A DNA stretch of 64,000 nucleotides, from NCBI RefSeq assembly GCF_000383615.1, contig NZ_KB911582.1, forward strand, positions 393,271 to 457,270, given 5' to 3'. How positions within the stretch are numbered: position 1 is the first letter of the stretch; every line of letters begins with the position of its first letter. Position numbers and translations under genes: made by a program. This DNA comes from Streptomyces canus 299MFChir4.1. GTDB taxonomy: Bacteria > Actinomycetota > Actinomycetes > Streptomycetales > Streptomycetaceae. The notes under the pieces were generated by a model, which ran no database searches, was not told the DNA's origin, and saw nothing but the letters and a program-made list of their open reading frames with translations. Positions 25,881 to 34,116 of the stretch are shown here, piece after piece.

Positions 25881-26753
25881 GTGCCCCGAATCGCCCTCGT
25901 CACCTACGACCCCCGGCCCGAGCCCAGCAAGGACGCCGATCTGCCCGTGCTGGTGGCGGCGCTGCGCGAGGCAGGGGCCGACGCGCAGGCCGTGTTCTGG
26001 GACGACGGGGAGGTCGACTGGGCCGGGTACGACCTGGCCGTCATCCGCTCCACCTGGGACTACAGCTGGCGGGCGGCCGAGTTCGTGGCGTGGGCGGAGC
26101 GCTGCGGCAAGGCGACGCGGCTCGCCAATCCGGCGGAGGTCGTGCGCTGGAACACCGACAAGCGGTACCTCGGAGAGCTCGCGGAGGCGGGCGTTCCGGT
26201 GGTGCCGACCCGCTATCTCGCGCCCGGCGGCCCGGCCGACCTGCCCGACGACCACGAGTACGTCGTCAAGCCGACGTCCGGGGCGGGCGCGCGCTACGCG
26301 GCGCGGTACACGCCCGGGCAGCGCGAGAGCGCGGTACGGCAGCTGGAGCGCATGCACGCGGAGGGGCTGACCGCGATGGTGCAGCCGTACATGCGGGGCA
26401 TCGACGCGGCCGGTGAGCGGGCGCTGCAGTTCTTCGGGGGCCGGCTGCTGCACGCGAGCCGCAAGCGGGCCGTCCTCGCTCCCGGTACGGCCTTCGACGC
26501 GGCGAAGGTCGCCCACCCGGGCCTGGAGCCCTGGACGCCGACCCCGGCCGAACAGGCCGTCGCCGAGCGCGCCCTGGCCGCCGTACCGGACGCGCCGGAG
26601 CTGCTGTACGCGCGCGTGGACCTCGTCGACGGGGAGGACGGGCAGCCGCGGGTCATGGAACTGGAGCTGGTCGAGCCGAACCTCTTCCTGTTCCTGCATC
26701 CCGGGTCGCTGCGGCCGGTCGTGGAGGCGGTGCTGGCGGCCGCCGGGCGGTAG
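25881..26753 (+). CDS. ATP-grasp enzyme (RimK-like)
   Basis: A 290-aa cytoplasmic ATP-grasp protein. RIALVTYDPRPEPSKDADLP opens a preATP-grasp domain, RWNTDKRYLGELAEAGVPVV begins the A-domain, and VVKPTSGAGARYAARY is the flexible ATP-binding loop. Metal ligands appear in RVDLVDGEDG and VMELELVEPNLFLFL (E-x-N). Members ligate amino acids or make peptide-like bonds; the substrate is unknown. GTG at 25881 with GGAAAGGAA upstream is preferred over ATG 25863. It is convergent with the GntR gene. Confidence 0.8.
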   Translation: MPRIALVTYDPRPEPSKDADLPVLVAALREAGADAQAVFWDDGEVDWAGYDLAVIRSTWDYSWRAAEFVAWAERCGKATRLANPAEVVRWNTDKRYLGELAEAGVPVVPTRYLAPGGPADLPDDHEYVVKPTSGAGARYAARYTPGQRESAVRQLERMHAEGLTAMVQPYMRGIDAAGERALQFFGGRLLHASRKRAVLAPGTAFDAAKVAHPGLEPWTPTPAEQAVAERALAAVPDAPELLYARVDLVDGEDGQPRVMELELVEPNLFLFLHPGSLRPVVEAVLAAAGR

Positions 26754-26785
26754 GGCGGGCGGCTCCCGGGCCCCGCGCGAGTCCG

Positions 26786-27493
26786 CTATTCGTCGTCCTC
26801 CGGCTCCCAGTCCAGCAGCCGTACCTTCGCCACCGTACGGACATGGCGGCGCATCGCCGTGGCCGCCTGGCCCGGGCGCTGGAGGGCGATCGCGTCGAGG
26901 ATCGCCCGGTGCTGGGCGAGGGAGCGCTCGGGGCGGTGCGGCTGGCGCAGCGACTCGGTGCGGCTCTCGGCGATCTGGTCGGCGATGGAGCGCATGAACT
27001 CCGCGAGCAGGCTGCTGTGCGCGGCCGCGGTGACCGCCGCGTGGAACAGGCGGTCGCCCTCGATGCCATGAGCCCCGTCCTCGATCTCCCCGGCCATCTT
27101 GGCCAGCGCCGTGCGCATGGCGACCAGGTCCTCGTCGGTGCGGCGCTCGGCGGCCAGTTCGGCGAGCTTGGTCTCCAGGGCCTCGCGGGCGTCGAGCACG
27201 TCGGGCAGGCGCCGGCGCCGCTCGACCATCTTCTCGACGGGCTCGACGTCGAGGCTGTCCCTCACGAGATACGTCCCGCCGCCGCGCCGCGCCTCGACGA
27301 GGCCCTGGACCTCCAGCACGACGATGGCCTGCTTCACGGAGGCCCGGCTGACGCCGAGACGGGTGGCGAGATCACGTTCGGGCGGGATCCGGTCGCCGGC
27401 CCGGAGCCCTGCCTCGGCGACGTACTGGCGCAGCCGGTCCAGCACCTGTTCGTAGAGGCGTGGCTTGGTCATGGGGCGCAGGGCGTCGGTCAC
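26786..27493 (-). CDS. FadR-type GntR regulator of the malonate locus
   Basis: A 235-aa regulator. The winged helix reads LYEQVLDRLRQYVAEAGLRA with GDRIPPERDLATRLGVSRAS, and the helical FCD effector domain includes LPDVLDAREALETKLAELAA and a metal-ligand-like pattern (DRLFHAAV, QHRAILDAI). The GTG at 27493 has GGGGG four bases upstream. It is divergent from the MatC-MatB genes, with two near-identical operator-like repeats between them, so it very likely represses malonate uptake and activation and responds to malonate or malonyl-CoA (the MatR pattern). Confidence 0.88.
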   Translation of the reverse strand: MTDALRPMTKPRLYEQVLDRLRQYVAEAGLRAGDRIPPERDLATRLGVSRASVKQAIVVLEVQGLVEARRGGGTYLVRDSLDVEPVEKMVERRRRLPDVLDAREALETKLAELAAERRTDEDLVAMRTALAKMAGEIEDGAHGIEGDRLFHAAVTAAAHSSLLAEFMRSIADQIAESRTESLRQPHRPERSLAQHRAILDAIALQRPGQAATAMRRHVRTVAKVRLLDWEPEDDE

Positions 27494-27540
27494 GGGTCCC
27501 CCTCTCGTTCGTCGGGAGCGTAACACCCCCATAGGCGGTC

Positions 27541-27565
27541 AATTGGACAAGTGGCTGAGCCAATT
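27541..27565. promoter_or_regulatory. GntR operator-like repeat, copy A
   Basis: AATTGGACAAGTGGCTGAGC-CAATT. The ends ATTGG and CCAAT form an inverted repeat. It is nearly identical (23 of 25) to copy B at 27621-27645, with start points 80 bp apart. It lies 48 bp upstream of the GntR start codon. TTGACG (27578-27583) between the copies could be a rightward -35, but no convincing -10 is seen. Confidence 0.65.
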
Positions 27566-27620
27566 GCGTGCGCGCTCTTGACGTACGGTACGGACCGCAC
27601 CACGCTGTCCACCCATCCCC

Positions 27621-27645
27621 CATTGGACGAGTGGCTGAGCCAATT
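27621..27645. promoter_or_regulatory. GntR operator-like repeat, copy B
   Basis: CATTGGACGAGTGGCTGAGC-CAATT, second copy of the operator. An overlapping larger inverted repeat GAGTGGCT ... AGCCACTC extends to about 27660. It lies about 57 bp upstream of the MatC-like start and could block the rightward promoter; spacing of the two copies would allow looping or cooperative binding. Confidence 0.65.
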
Positions 27646-27701
27646 AGCCAGTGAGCCACTCATCCGCCCAACCGCTCCGGGGCCCAACGACGGGAGCCCG
27701 T

Positions 27702-29117
27702 ATGTCCCCCGAACTCATCTCGATCCTCGTCCTCGTCGTGGTGTTCGTCATCGCCACCACCCGTTCCGTCAACATGGGCGCCCTCGCCTTCGCCGCCGCC
27801 TTCGCGGTGGGCGAGCTGGTCGCCGACCTCGACGCGGACGGCATCTTCGCCGGCTTCCCCGGCGACCTGTTCGTCGTCCTCGTCGGCGTGACGTACCTGT
27901 TCGCCATCGCACGGGCCAACGGCACCACGGACTGGCTGGTCCACGCGTCCATCCGGCTCGTGCGCGGGCGGGTGGCGCTGATCCCGTGGGTGATGTTCGC
28001 GCTCACCGGCGCGCTGACGGCGATCGGCGCGGTCAGCCCGGCCGCGGTCGCGATCGTCGCGCCGATCGCGCTGAGCTTCGCCGCGCGGTACGGGATCAGC
28101 CCGTTGCTGATGGGCGCGATGGTGGTGCACGGCGCCCAGGGCGGCGGCTTCTCGCCGATCAGCATCTACGGCACGATCGTCAACGGCATCGTCGAGCGCG
28201 AACACCTCCCGGGCAACGAGGTGTTCCTCTTCCTGGCCTCGCTCGGCGTCAACCTCGTCATCGCGGGCGTGATGTTCGTGCTGTTCGGCGGGCTGAAGCT
28301 GTGGGCGCAGGGGGCGGTACCGCTGGACGAGGCGAACGGGGCCGCCGGCACCCCGGACCGGCGTGACGCACCGGACCGGCGTGACGCGTCGGCCGACGGC
28401 ACCGGCACGGCTCCCTCCTCGGGCGCGGCGCCCTCCTCCGGCACGGCGCCTTCCTCCGGCACCGCGCTCTCCGGCACCGAGGTGGCCACCCGCCCCGAAG
28501 AGGCCCCCGGCGCCACCCGCCTCACCCCCGCTCGTGTCGCGACCCTCACCGCCCTGGTCGCCCTGGTCGTCGCCGTCCTCGCCTTCGACCTCGACGCCGG
28601 GCTCACCTCGATCACCCTCGCGGTGATCCTGAGCGCCGCCTGGCCCCAGGACAGCCGCACGGCGGTCGGACAGATCGCCTGGACCACGGTGCTGCTGATC
28701 TGCGGTGTCCTCACCTACGTCGGCGTGCTGGACCAGATGGGCACCATCAAGTGGGCCGGTGAGGGCGTCGGCGGCATCGGCGTCCCGCTGCTGGCCGCCG
28801 TACTGCTGTGCTACATCGGGGCGATCGTCTCCGCGTTCGCCTCGTCCGTGGGGATCATGGGCGCGCTGATCCCTCTCGCCGTACCGTTCCTCGCGCAGGG
28901 CGAGATCGGGGCGGTCGGGATGGTGGCGGCGCTGGCGGTGTCGGCGACGGTCGTGGACGTGAGCCCGTTCTCGACGAACGGGGCGCTGGTGCTGGCCGCG
29001 GCGCCGGACGTGGACCGCGAGCGTTTCTTCCGGCAGTTGATGATCTACGGGGGCATCGTGGTCGCGGTGGTGCCCGCGGTGGTGTGGCTGGTGATGGTCG
29101 TGCCGGGGTTCGGGTAG
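27702..29117 (+). CDS. MatC-like dicarboxylate (malonate) transporter
   Basis: A 471-aa ion-transporter-superfamily permease with about 11-12 membrane segments, starting MSPELISILVLVVVFVIATT and including the re-entrant GALTAIGAVSPAAVAIVAPI with GGGFSPISIYGTIV, and a second half with SVGIMGALIPLAVPFLA and VDVSPFSTNGALV. This repeat of SPxS/T hairpins is typical of MatC/SLC13-like carriers. A hydrophilic central loop contains tandem PDRRDA and APSSG repeats. ATG 27702 has GGGAG upstream. It is followed 36 bp on by matB, so the substrate is probably malonate or methylmalonate. Confidence 0.85.
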   Translation: MSPELISILVLVVVFVIATTRSVNMGALAFAAAFAVGELVADLDADGIFAGFPGDLFVVLVGVTYLFAIARANGTTDWLVHASIRLVRGRVALIPWVMFALTGALTAIGAVSPAAVAIVAPIALSFAARYGISPLLMGAMVVHGAQGGGFSPISIYGTIVNGIVEREHLPGNEVFLFLASLGVNLVIAGVMFVLFGGLKLWAQGAVPLDEANGAAGTPDRRDAPDRRDASADGTGTAPSSGAAPSSGTAPSSGTALSGTEVATRPEEAPGATRLTPARVATLTALVALVVAVLAFDLDAGLTSITLAVILSAAWPQDSRTAVGQIAWTTVLLICGVLTYVGVLDQMGTIKWAGEGVGGIGVPLLAAVLLCYIGAIVSAFASSVGIMGALIPLAVPFLAQGEIGAVGMVAALAVSATVVDVSPFSTNGALVLAAAPDVDRERFFRQLMIYGGIVVAVVPAVVWLVMVVPGFG

Positions 29118-29153
29118 GAACGACAGGCGACAACAAGTCAGGAGTTGTGAAGC

Positions 29154-30599
29154 GTGACCTCTCTCTTCCCGGCCCTCAGGGGCGCCGCGGCGGACCGTCC
29201 CGCCCTGCGGTTCGGTGACCGCTCGCTCACCTACGCGCAACTCGCCGCCGCGACCGGCACCCTGGCGGCCCGTCTCGCGCGGCACGACCGCGTGGCCGTC
29301 TGGGCGACGCCGGAACTGGAGACCGCGGTGGCCGTGGTGGCGGCCCTGGAGGCCGGTGTCGCCGCGGTGCCGCTCAACCCGAAGTCCGGCGAGAAGGAGC
29401 TCGGGCACATCCTGGCCGACAGCGCGCCGGGCCTGCTGCTCGCCGCGCCCGGTGCCGAACTCCCGTCAGCGGTGGGGGGTCTGGAGCGCGTCGACGTCGA
29501 CGCGCACGCCACCGGCCACCCCGCCCCCGACAGCGGGGCGCAGGACGGCGACCCCGCCCTCGTCGTCTACACCTCCGGCACCACCGGCCCCCCGAAGGGT
29601 GCCGTGCTCCCCCGCCGGGCCGTCGCCACCACCCTGGACGCCCTCGCCGACGCCTGGCAGTGGACCTCGGCGGACGTCCTCGCGCACGCTCTGCCCCTGT
29701 TCCATGTGCACGGTCTGGTCATCGGCGTCCTCGGCCCGCTGCGCCGCGGCGGCTCGGTCCGTCACCTGGGCCGTTTCAGCACGGACGGTGTGGCCCGCGA
29801 GCTGAACGACGGCGCGACCATGCTCTTCGGCGTCCCCACGATGTACCACCGCATCGCCGAGACCCTGGCGGCGGACCCGGAGTTGGTGAAGGCACTGGCC
29901 GGTGCCCGTCTCCTCGTGTCCGGTTCGGCGGCACTGCCGGTGCACGACCACGAGCGCATCACGGCCGCGACCGGCCGGCGGGTCGTGGAGCGCTACGGCA
30001 TGACGGAGACCCTCATGAACACCAGCGTGCGCGCGGACGGCGAGCCGCGTGCCGGGACCGTGGGCACACCGCTGCCGGGTGTGGAGCTGCGGCTGGTGGA
30101 GGAGGACGGGGCGCCGATCACGGCGTACGACGGCGAGACGGTGGGCGAGATCCAGGTGCGCGGCCCGAACCTGTTCACCGAGTACCTCAACCGGCCGGAC
30201 GCGACGGCGGCCGCGTTCACGGCGGACGGCTGGTTCCGTACGGGGGACATGGCGGTGCGGGACGGGGACGGGTACGTCCGGATCGTCGGCCGGAAGGCCA
30301 CCGACCTGATCAAGAGCGGCGGTTACAAGATCGGGGCGGGCGAGATCGAGAACGCGCTGCTTGAGCACCCGGGGGTGCGGGAGGCGGCGGTGACCGGGGA
30401 GCCGGACCCGGACCTGGGCGAGCGGATCGTGGCGTGGATCGTCCCGGCGGACCCCCAAGCGCCGCCGCGGCTGGACGAGTTGGCGGACCACGTGGCCCGC
30501 CGCCTGGCCCCGCACAAGCGCCCCAGGGTCGTCCACCACCTCACCGCCCTCCCCCGCAACGACATGGGGAAGATCATGAAGCGGGCGCTGCATGGCTGA
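29154..30599 (+). CDS. matB: malonyl-CoA synthetase MatB
   Basis: A 481-aa acyl-CoA synthetase that activates malonate (and in the S. coelicolor enzyme also methylmalonate) with ATP and CoA. ANL-family motifs: VVYTSGTTGPPKGAVLPRR, RYGMTETLMNTS, GWFRTGDMAVRDGDGY, KSGGYKIGAGEIENALLEHP and the catalytic Lys473 in RNDMGKIMK near the C-terminus. The GTG at 29154 has AGGAG upstream. It overlaps the carboxyltransferase gene by 8 bp. It supplies malonyl-CoA extender units for fatty acid and polyketide synthesis. Confidence 0.93.
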   Translation: MTSLFPALRGAAADRPALRFGDRSLTYAQLAAATGTLAARLARHDRVAVWATPELETAVAVVAALEAGVAAVPLNPKSGEKELGHILADSAPGLLLAAPGAELPSAVGGLERVDVDAHATGHPAPDSGAQDGDPALVVYTSGTTGPPKGAVLPRRAVATTLDALADAWQWTSADVLAHALPLFHVHGLVIGVLGPLRRGGSVRHLGRFSTDGVARELNDGATMLFGVPTMYHRIAETLAADPELVKALAGARLLVSGSAALPVHDHERITAATGRRVVERYGMTETLMNTSVRADGEPRAGTVGTPLPGVELRLVEEDGAPITAYDGETVGEIQVRGPNLFTEYLNRPDATAAAFTADGWFRTGDMAVRDGDGYVRIVGRKATDLIKSGGYKIGAGEIENALLEHPGVREAAVTGEPDPDLGERIVAWIVPADPQAPPRLDELADHVARRLAPHKRPRVVHHLTALPRNDMGKIMKRALHG

Positions 30600-32001
30600 G
30601 CGCCTGTCCGCACGCGAGATGGCCGCCCTGCTCGCCGACGACTTCCGCGAAATCCCGTACCCCGAACGGCAGTCGAAGCCGGACGGGCCGCTCTCCTGGC
30701 AGGGCTACGACGCCTCGCGCGCCCGCGCCGCCGAGCGCACCGGCGAGCAGGAGTCGGTCGTCTGCGGCACCGCGCACGTCGAGGGCACCCGAGCCGTCCT
30801 GATGGCCTTCGAGTTCGGTTTCCTCGGCGGCTCGCTGGGCGAACGCACCGGGGACCGTCTGGAGGCGGCGTACACGTACGCCCGCGAACACCGCCTTCCG
30901 GTCGTCCCGTTGGTGGCCACGGGGGGCAGCCGTATGCAGGAGGGCATGCTCGCCCTGTCCCAACTCCAGCGCGTGGCACGCCAGTCGGCGCTCACCAGGG
31001 CGGCGGGCCTGCCCCAGATCGCGGTACTGCGCGATCCCACGACGGGCGGCGGCTGGGCCACCCTGGGCGCGGGCGCCGACGTGGTCCTCGCCCTCCCGGG
31101 CGCCCAGGTGGGCTTCGCTGGCTCCCGGGTCCGCCCCCCGGACGCGGACCCGACGGCGTACACGGCGGACGCTCAGGTGGCGGCGGGGGCGGCGGACGCG
31201 GTCGTACGGCCGCAGGAGCTGCGGGAGACGCTCGGACTGTGGCTGCGGCTGCTCGCGAGGCCGTCGGGCGGAACCGGCGACGAGACAGCGGACGGTCGTA
31301 CCCCCGACACGGCACCCGCACCCGCTCCCGTCCCGGCCCCGCTCGGCACGGCCGACCTGCCCGCCACCGGGTGGGACGCGGTCCGCAGGGCCCGTTCTCC
31401 GCAGCGGCCCCGTGCGCAGGCGTACCTGGACGCCTACTTCACCCACCGTGCGGCCGTCTCCGGCGACCGCTGCGGGGGCACCGACCCGGGCATGCTGTGC
31501 GGCTTCGGGGAGCACGGGGGCCGTACCGTCGCCTACGCCGCCCAGACCGGCACAGCCACCCGCCCCGCCGGCTACCGCACCGCCACCCGTCTGATCCGTC
31601 TCGCGGACCGCCTCGGCATCCCGGTGCTCACGCTGGTGGACACCCCGGGCGCGGCCAACGACGCGGAGGCCGAGCGCCAGGGCGTGGGAGCGGCCGTCGC
31701 CGACCTGTTCACCGCGGTCGCCTCCGCCCGCACCCCGATCACGTCCCTGCTCATCGGCGAGGGCGGCTCCGGCGGCGCGTTGGCCCTGGCGGCGCCCGGA
31801 AACACGTACGCCACGCCGGACAGCTACTTCTCCGTGATCGCGCCGGAACTGGCGGCGGCGATCCTGAAGCGGGCGCCGGAGGAGGTCGAGCCGACGGCGG
31901 ATCAGCTGCGGATCCGGCCGCAGGACCTGGTGGAGCTCGGGGTGGTCGCGCCTCCCGACGGCAGAAACCCCCATTCAGCGGCACCCCGCCCGGCCCCCTA
32001 A
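30592..32001 (+). CDS. fused AccD/AccA-type carboxyltransferase
   Basis: A 469-aa protein holding both crotonase-fold halves of a biotin-dependent carboxyltransferase. The N-half has the oxyanion segment ATGGSRMQEGMLAL and TTGGGWATLGAGADVVLA; the C-half, after a Pro/Ala/Thr linker near residues 222-250, has VDTPGAANDAEAERQGVG and IGEGGSGGALALAAPGN. No zinc-finger of AccD is present. It is coupled to matB by an 8-bp overlap. It could move a carboxyl group to or from malonyl-CoA, or act as a malonyl-CoA decarboxylase subunit in place of MatA. No biotin carrier or carboxylase gene is adjacent, so partners must be encoded elsewhere. Confidence 0.8.
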   Translation: MAERLSAREMAALLADDFREIPYPERQSKPDGPLSWQGYDASRARAAERTGEQESVVCGTAHVEGTRAVLMAFEFGFLGGSLGERTGDRLEAAYTYAREHRLPVVPLVATGGSRMQEGMLALSQLQRVARQSALTRAAGLPQIAVLRDPTTGGGWATLGAGADVVLALPGAQVGFAGSRVRPPDADPTAYTADAQVAAGAADAVVRPQELRETLGLWLRLLARPSGGTGDETADGRTPDTAPAPAPVPAPLGTADLPATGWDAVRRARSPQRPRAQAYLDAYFTHRAAVSGDRCGGTDPGMLCGFGEHGGRTVAYAAQTGTATRPAGYRTATRLIRLADRLGIPVLTLVDTPGAANDAEAERQGVGAAVADLFTAVASARTPITSLLIGEGGSGGALALAAPGNTYATPDSYFSVIAPELAAAILKRAPEEVEPTADQLRIRPQDLVELGVVAPPDGRNPHSAAPRPAP

Positions 32002-32090
32002 TAGAGGCGCCCCCTCCCCCGCCCCCGCACGATGCCACTAAGCCCGCCACCCGGCGCGCCCCCACGGTCTGTGCTCTCGGGAGGACCTCC

Positions 32091-33128
32091 ATGACCGCCA
32101 GTCTGGAGCAGCTGCGCCGCTGCCACTTCGCCGTCGACCTGGGCGCGGCGAGGACGCGGGTGTACGTGAAGGGGGCCGGGCTCGTCGTCGACCAGCCGTC
32201 GGCCGCCGCCGTGAACACCCGTACCGGCGCGCTGATCGCGGTCGGCGAGTTCGCCGAGAAGATGACGGGCCGCACCCCCGACTACATCCGTGTCGTACGG
32301 CCCGTCTCCGGCGGCACCGTCGTCGACATCGAGATGGCCCAGCGCATGCTGCGCCATCTGCTCGGCGACAAGATCCGCCGCAACCTGCGCCGCAAGCCCC
32401 GGCTGCGGGCGGCCGCCTGCACCCCGCACGACGCCGACCCGCTGGCCCAGCGCGCGGCGATCGAGACCCTCGTGGGGCTCGGGGCGCGGCGCGTGGAGCT
32501 GGTGGACACCCTCATCGCGGCCGCCGTCGGCTGCGGACTGCCCGTCGAGCGGCCCGAGGCCACCATGATCATGGTGTGCGGGGCCGCCGCCACCCAGGTC
32601 GCCGTGCTCTCCCTCGGGTCGATCGTGACGGCCGAGCGCGTCCCGGTCGGCGGCGAGGCCGTCGATCACGCGATCGTCCAGCACCTGCGTCACGAGCACG
32701 AGCTGATGCTGCCCAGTCAGTCCGTACGACCGCTCCAGCTCGCCCTCTCCGGCAACGGCCTCACCCCGCAGGGCCCCGCCTCCACCGAGATCCACGGCCG
32801 GGACGTCGCCACCGGACTGGCCCGTTCCGTGCAGGTCGACACCGCCGCCGTGCGGGACGCGATCGAGACCCCGCTGACCGCCGTGCTCGACGGCATCGGC
32901 CGGGTGCTGCGCAACTGCCCGCCCGACCTGGTGGCCGACCTCGCCGACCGCGGCATCATGATGGTCGGCGGTTCCGCGCTGCTTCCCGGGCTCGACCAGA
33001 TGCTGCGGCACGCCACCGGGATGCCGGTGCACATCGCCGAGCGGCCCGACGTCTGCGCCGTACAGGGGCTGGGGTACATGCTGGAGGGCCGGATCGAGCC
33101 GCTGTCCCTCGACCCCCTGGCCACCTGA
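32091..33128 (+). CDS. mbl: MreB-like protein Mbl
   Basis: A 345-aa actin-fold protein like the Streptomyces Mbl involved in spore-wall assembly with MreB. Phosphate-1 is AVDLGAARTRVYVKG (MreB: DLGTANT), phosphate-2 is MVCGAAATQVAVLSLGS (MreB: DIGGGTTEVAVISLGG), the connecting segment is VDTLIAAAVGCGLPV (MreB: EEPMAAAIGAGLPV), and the adenosine motif GGSALLPGLDQML is fairly intact. The catalytic Glu and the phosphate-2 acidic/Gly residues are thus not conserved, suggesting weak or no ATPase activity. ATG 32091 has GGGAGG upstream. The gene is 89 bp after the carboxyltransferase. Confidence 0.88.
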   Translation: MTASLEQLRRCHFAVDLGAARTRVYVKGAGLVVDQPSAAAVNTRTGALIAVGEFAEKMTGRTPDYIRVVRPVSGGTVVDIEMAQRMLRHLLGDKIRRNLRRKPRLRAAACTPHDADPLAQRAAIETLVGLGARRVELVDTLIAAAVGCGLPVERPEATMIMVCGAAATQVAVLSLGSIVTAERVPVGGEAVDHAIVQHLRHEHELMLPSQSVRPLQLALSGNGLTPQGPASTEIHGRDVATGLARSVQVDTAAVRDAIETPLTAVLDGIGRVLRNCPPDLVADLADRGIMMVGGSALLPGLDQMLRHATGMPVHIAERPDVCAVQGLGYMLEGRIEPLSLDPLAT

Positions 33129-33149
33129 GGGTCGCCCCTGTGGGCCCCC

Positions 33150-33779
33150 TCAGACCATCTCGGGCACCCGGGCCGTGCCCTCGGGGTGGAACCGTTCCAG
33201 CCGTCGCGGCGGCACGATGCTCGGCAGCAGCATCTCCCACATGAGGGTGGTCTCCTCGGTCAGGTCGGCACGCCCGCTGAGGACTTGGGAGCTGAGCTGC
33301 AGTCCGGTCCAGGAGCCGACGACCAGCCGGGCCACCCGTCCGGGGTCGAGGTCCGCCTTCACGTCCCCGCGCCGCTGGGCCTGGACGAGGCACTCCCGGA
33401 AGAGCTCGATCCACCGGGTGTACGGCTCGCTGACGATGCCCGCCTTGGAGCTCTGGTCGATGACCAGGCGGATGCCGGCCCGCACCCGGACGTCCGCCAG
33501 CAGCCGCCGGGCCATGGAGTGCACGATGTCGATGACGGTCTGCACTCCGGGTCTGCCCGTGTCCGTGACCGACTCCAGGGCGGAGAACTGCTCGTCGACG
33601 AGGGCCTGGGCGAGCTCCTCCTTCGAACCGAAGTGGAAGTACAGCGCGGCCTTCGTCACTCCGGCCTCCTTGACGATGTCCCCGAGCGACGTCCCGTGGT
33701 AGCCCTCGGCGTCGAAGGCGCGGGCCGCCCCGTCGAGGATGGCCGACCGGGTGGCCTCCGCGCGTTCCTGTCCGACCAT
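33150..33779 (-). CDS. gamma-butyrolactone-receptor-like TetR regulator
   Basis: A 209-aa TetR protein. The DNA-binding part reads QERAEATRSAILDGAARAFD then GYHGTSLGDIVKEAGVTKAA-LYFHFGSKEELA, closely following the ArpA/ScbR pattern. The ligand domain includes WTGLQLSSQVLSGRADL, also seen in this family. The start chosen is ATG 33779, giving the usual length; upstream in-frame starts would add about 45 unconserved residues. No butyrolactone synthase (AfsA) or antibiotic cluster adjoins it, so it is an orphan receptor or a pseudo-receptor. Confidence 0.82.
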   Translation of the reverse strand: MVGQERAEATRSAILDGAARAFDAEGYHGTSLGDIVKEAGVTKAALYFHFGSKEELAQALVDEQFSALESVTDTGRPGVQTVIDIVHSMARRLLADVRVRAGIRLVIDQSSKAGIVSEPYTRWIELFRECLVQAQRRGDVKADLDPGRVARLVVGSWTGLQLSSQVLSGRADLTEETTLMWEMLLPSIVPPRRLERFHPEGTARVPEMV

Positions 33780-34116
33780 GCGTCCAACCCCTGCCTGTGT
33801 CACGACGAGCTCTCGGGAGCAGTCTGCCTTGGGACGTCGGCGCCCACGCCGAGCGGGGATGAGGTCGCCACATCCATCTCCCGGCGCTGCGTGCGCTAAA
33901 CGACTTTCGGACACGACAGTCGCACACAGGTCTGGTGGACCCTGGCTTCATGCTGACCCGCTGGACGCGGTCAAGTCGGCGGCAGTGAGCGGCAGTCGGG
34001 GGCGGCGGGGCCGAGTGGACGTCGTCCGGCGAGCCCGGTGTGACCGGGTGCGCCCCTGTGTGCTCCCCGCCGACGGAGTTACGGTGTAGTCACCGACGGC
34101 TGTGGGAGGCTCTTTC
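33780..34116. other. 337-bp divergent intergenic region
   Basis: It lies between the TetR gene and the divergently transcribed SLOG-domain gene. No gene is supported. The DNA has scattered inverted repeats but no clear ARE-type operator or sigma-factor promoter that I could place with confidence. A potential coding extension of TetR up to 33914 looks non-coding. Confidence 0.4.
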
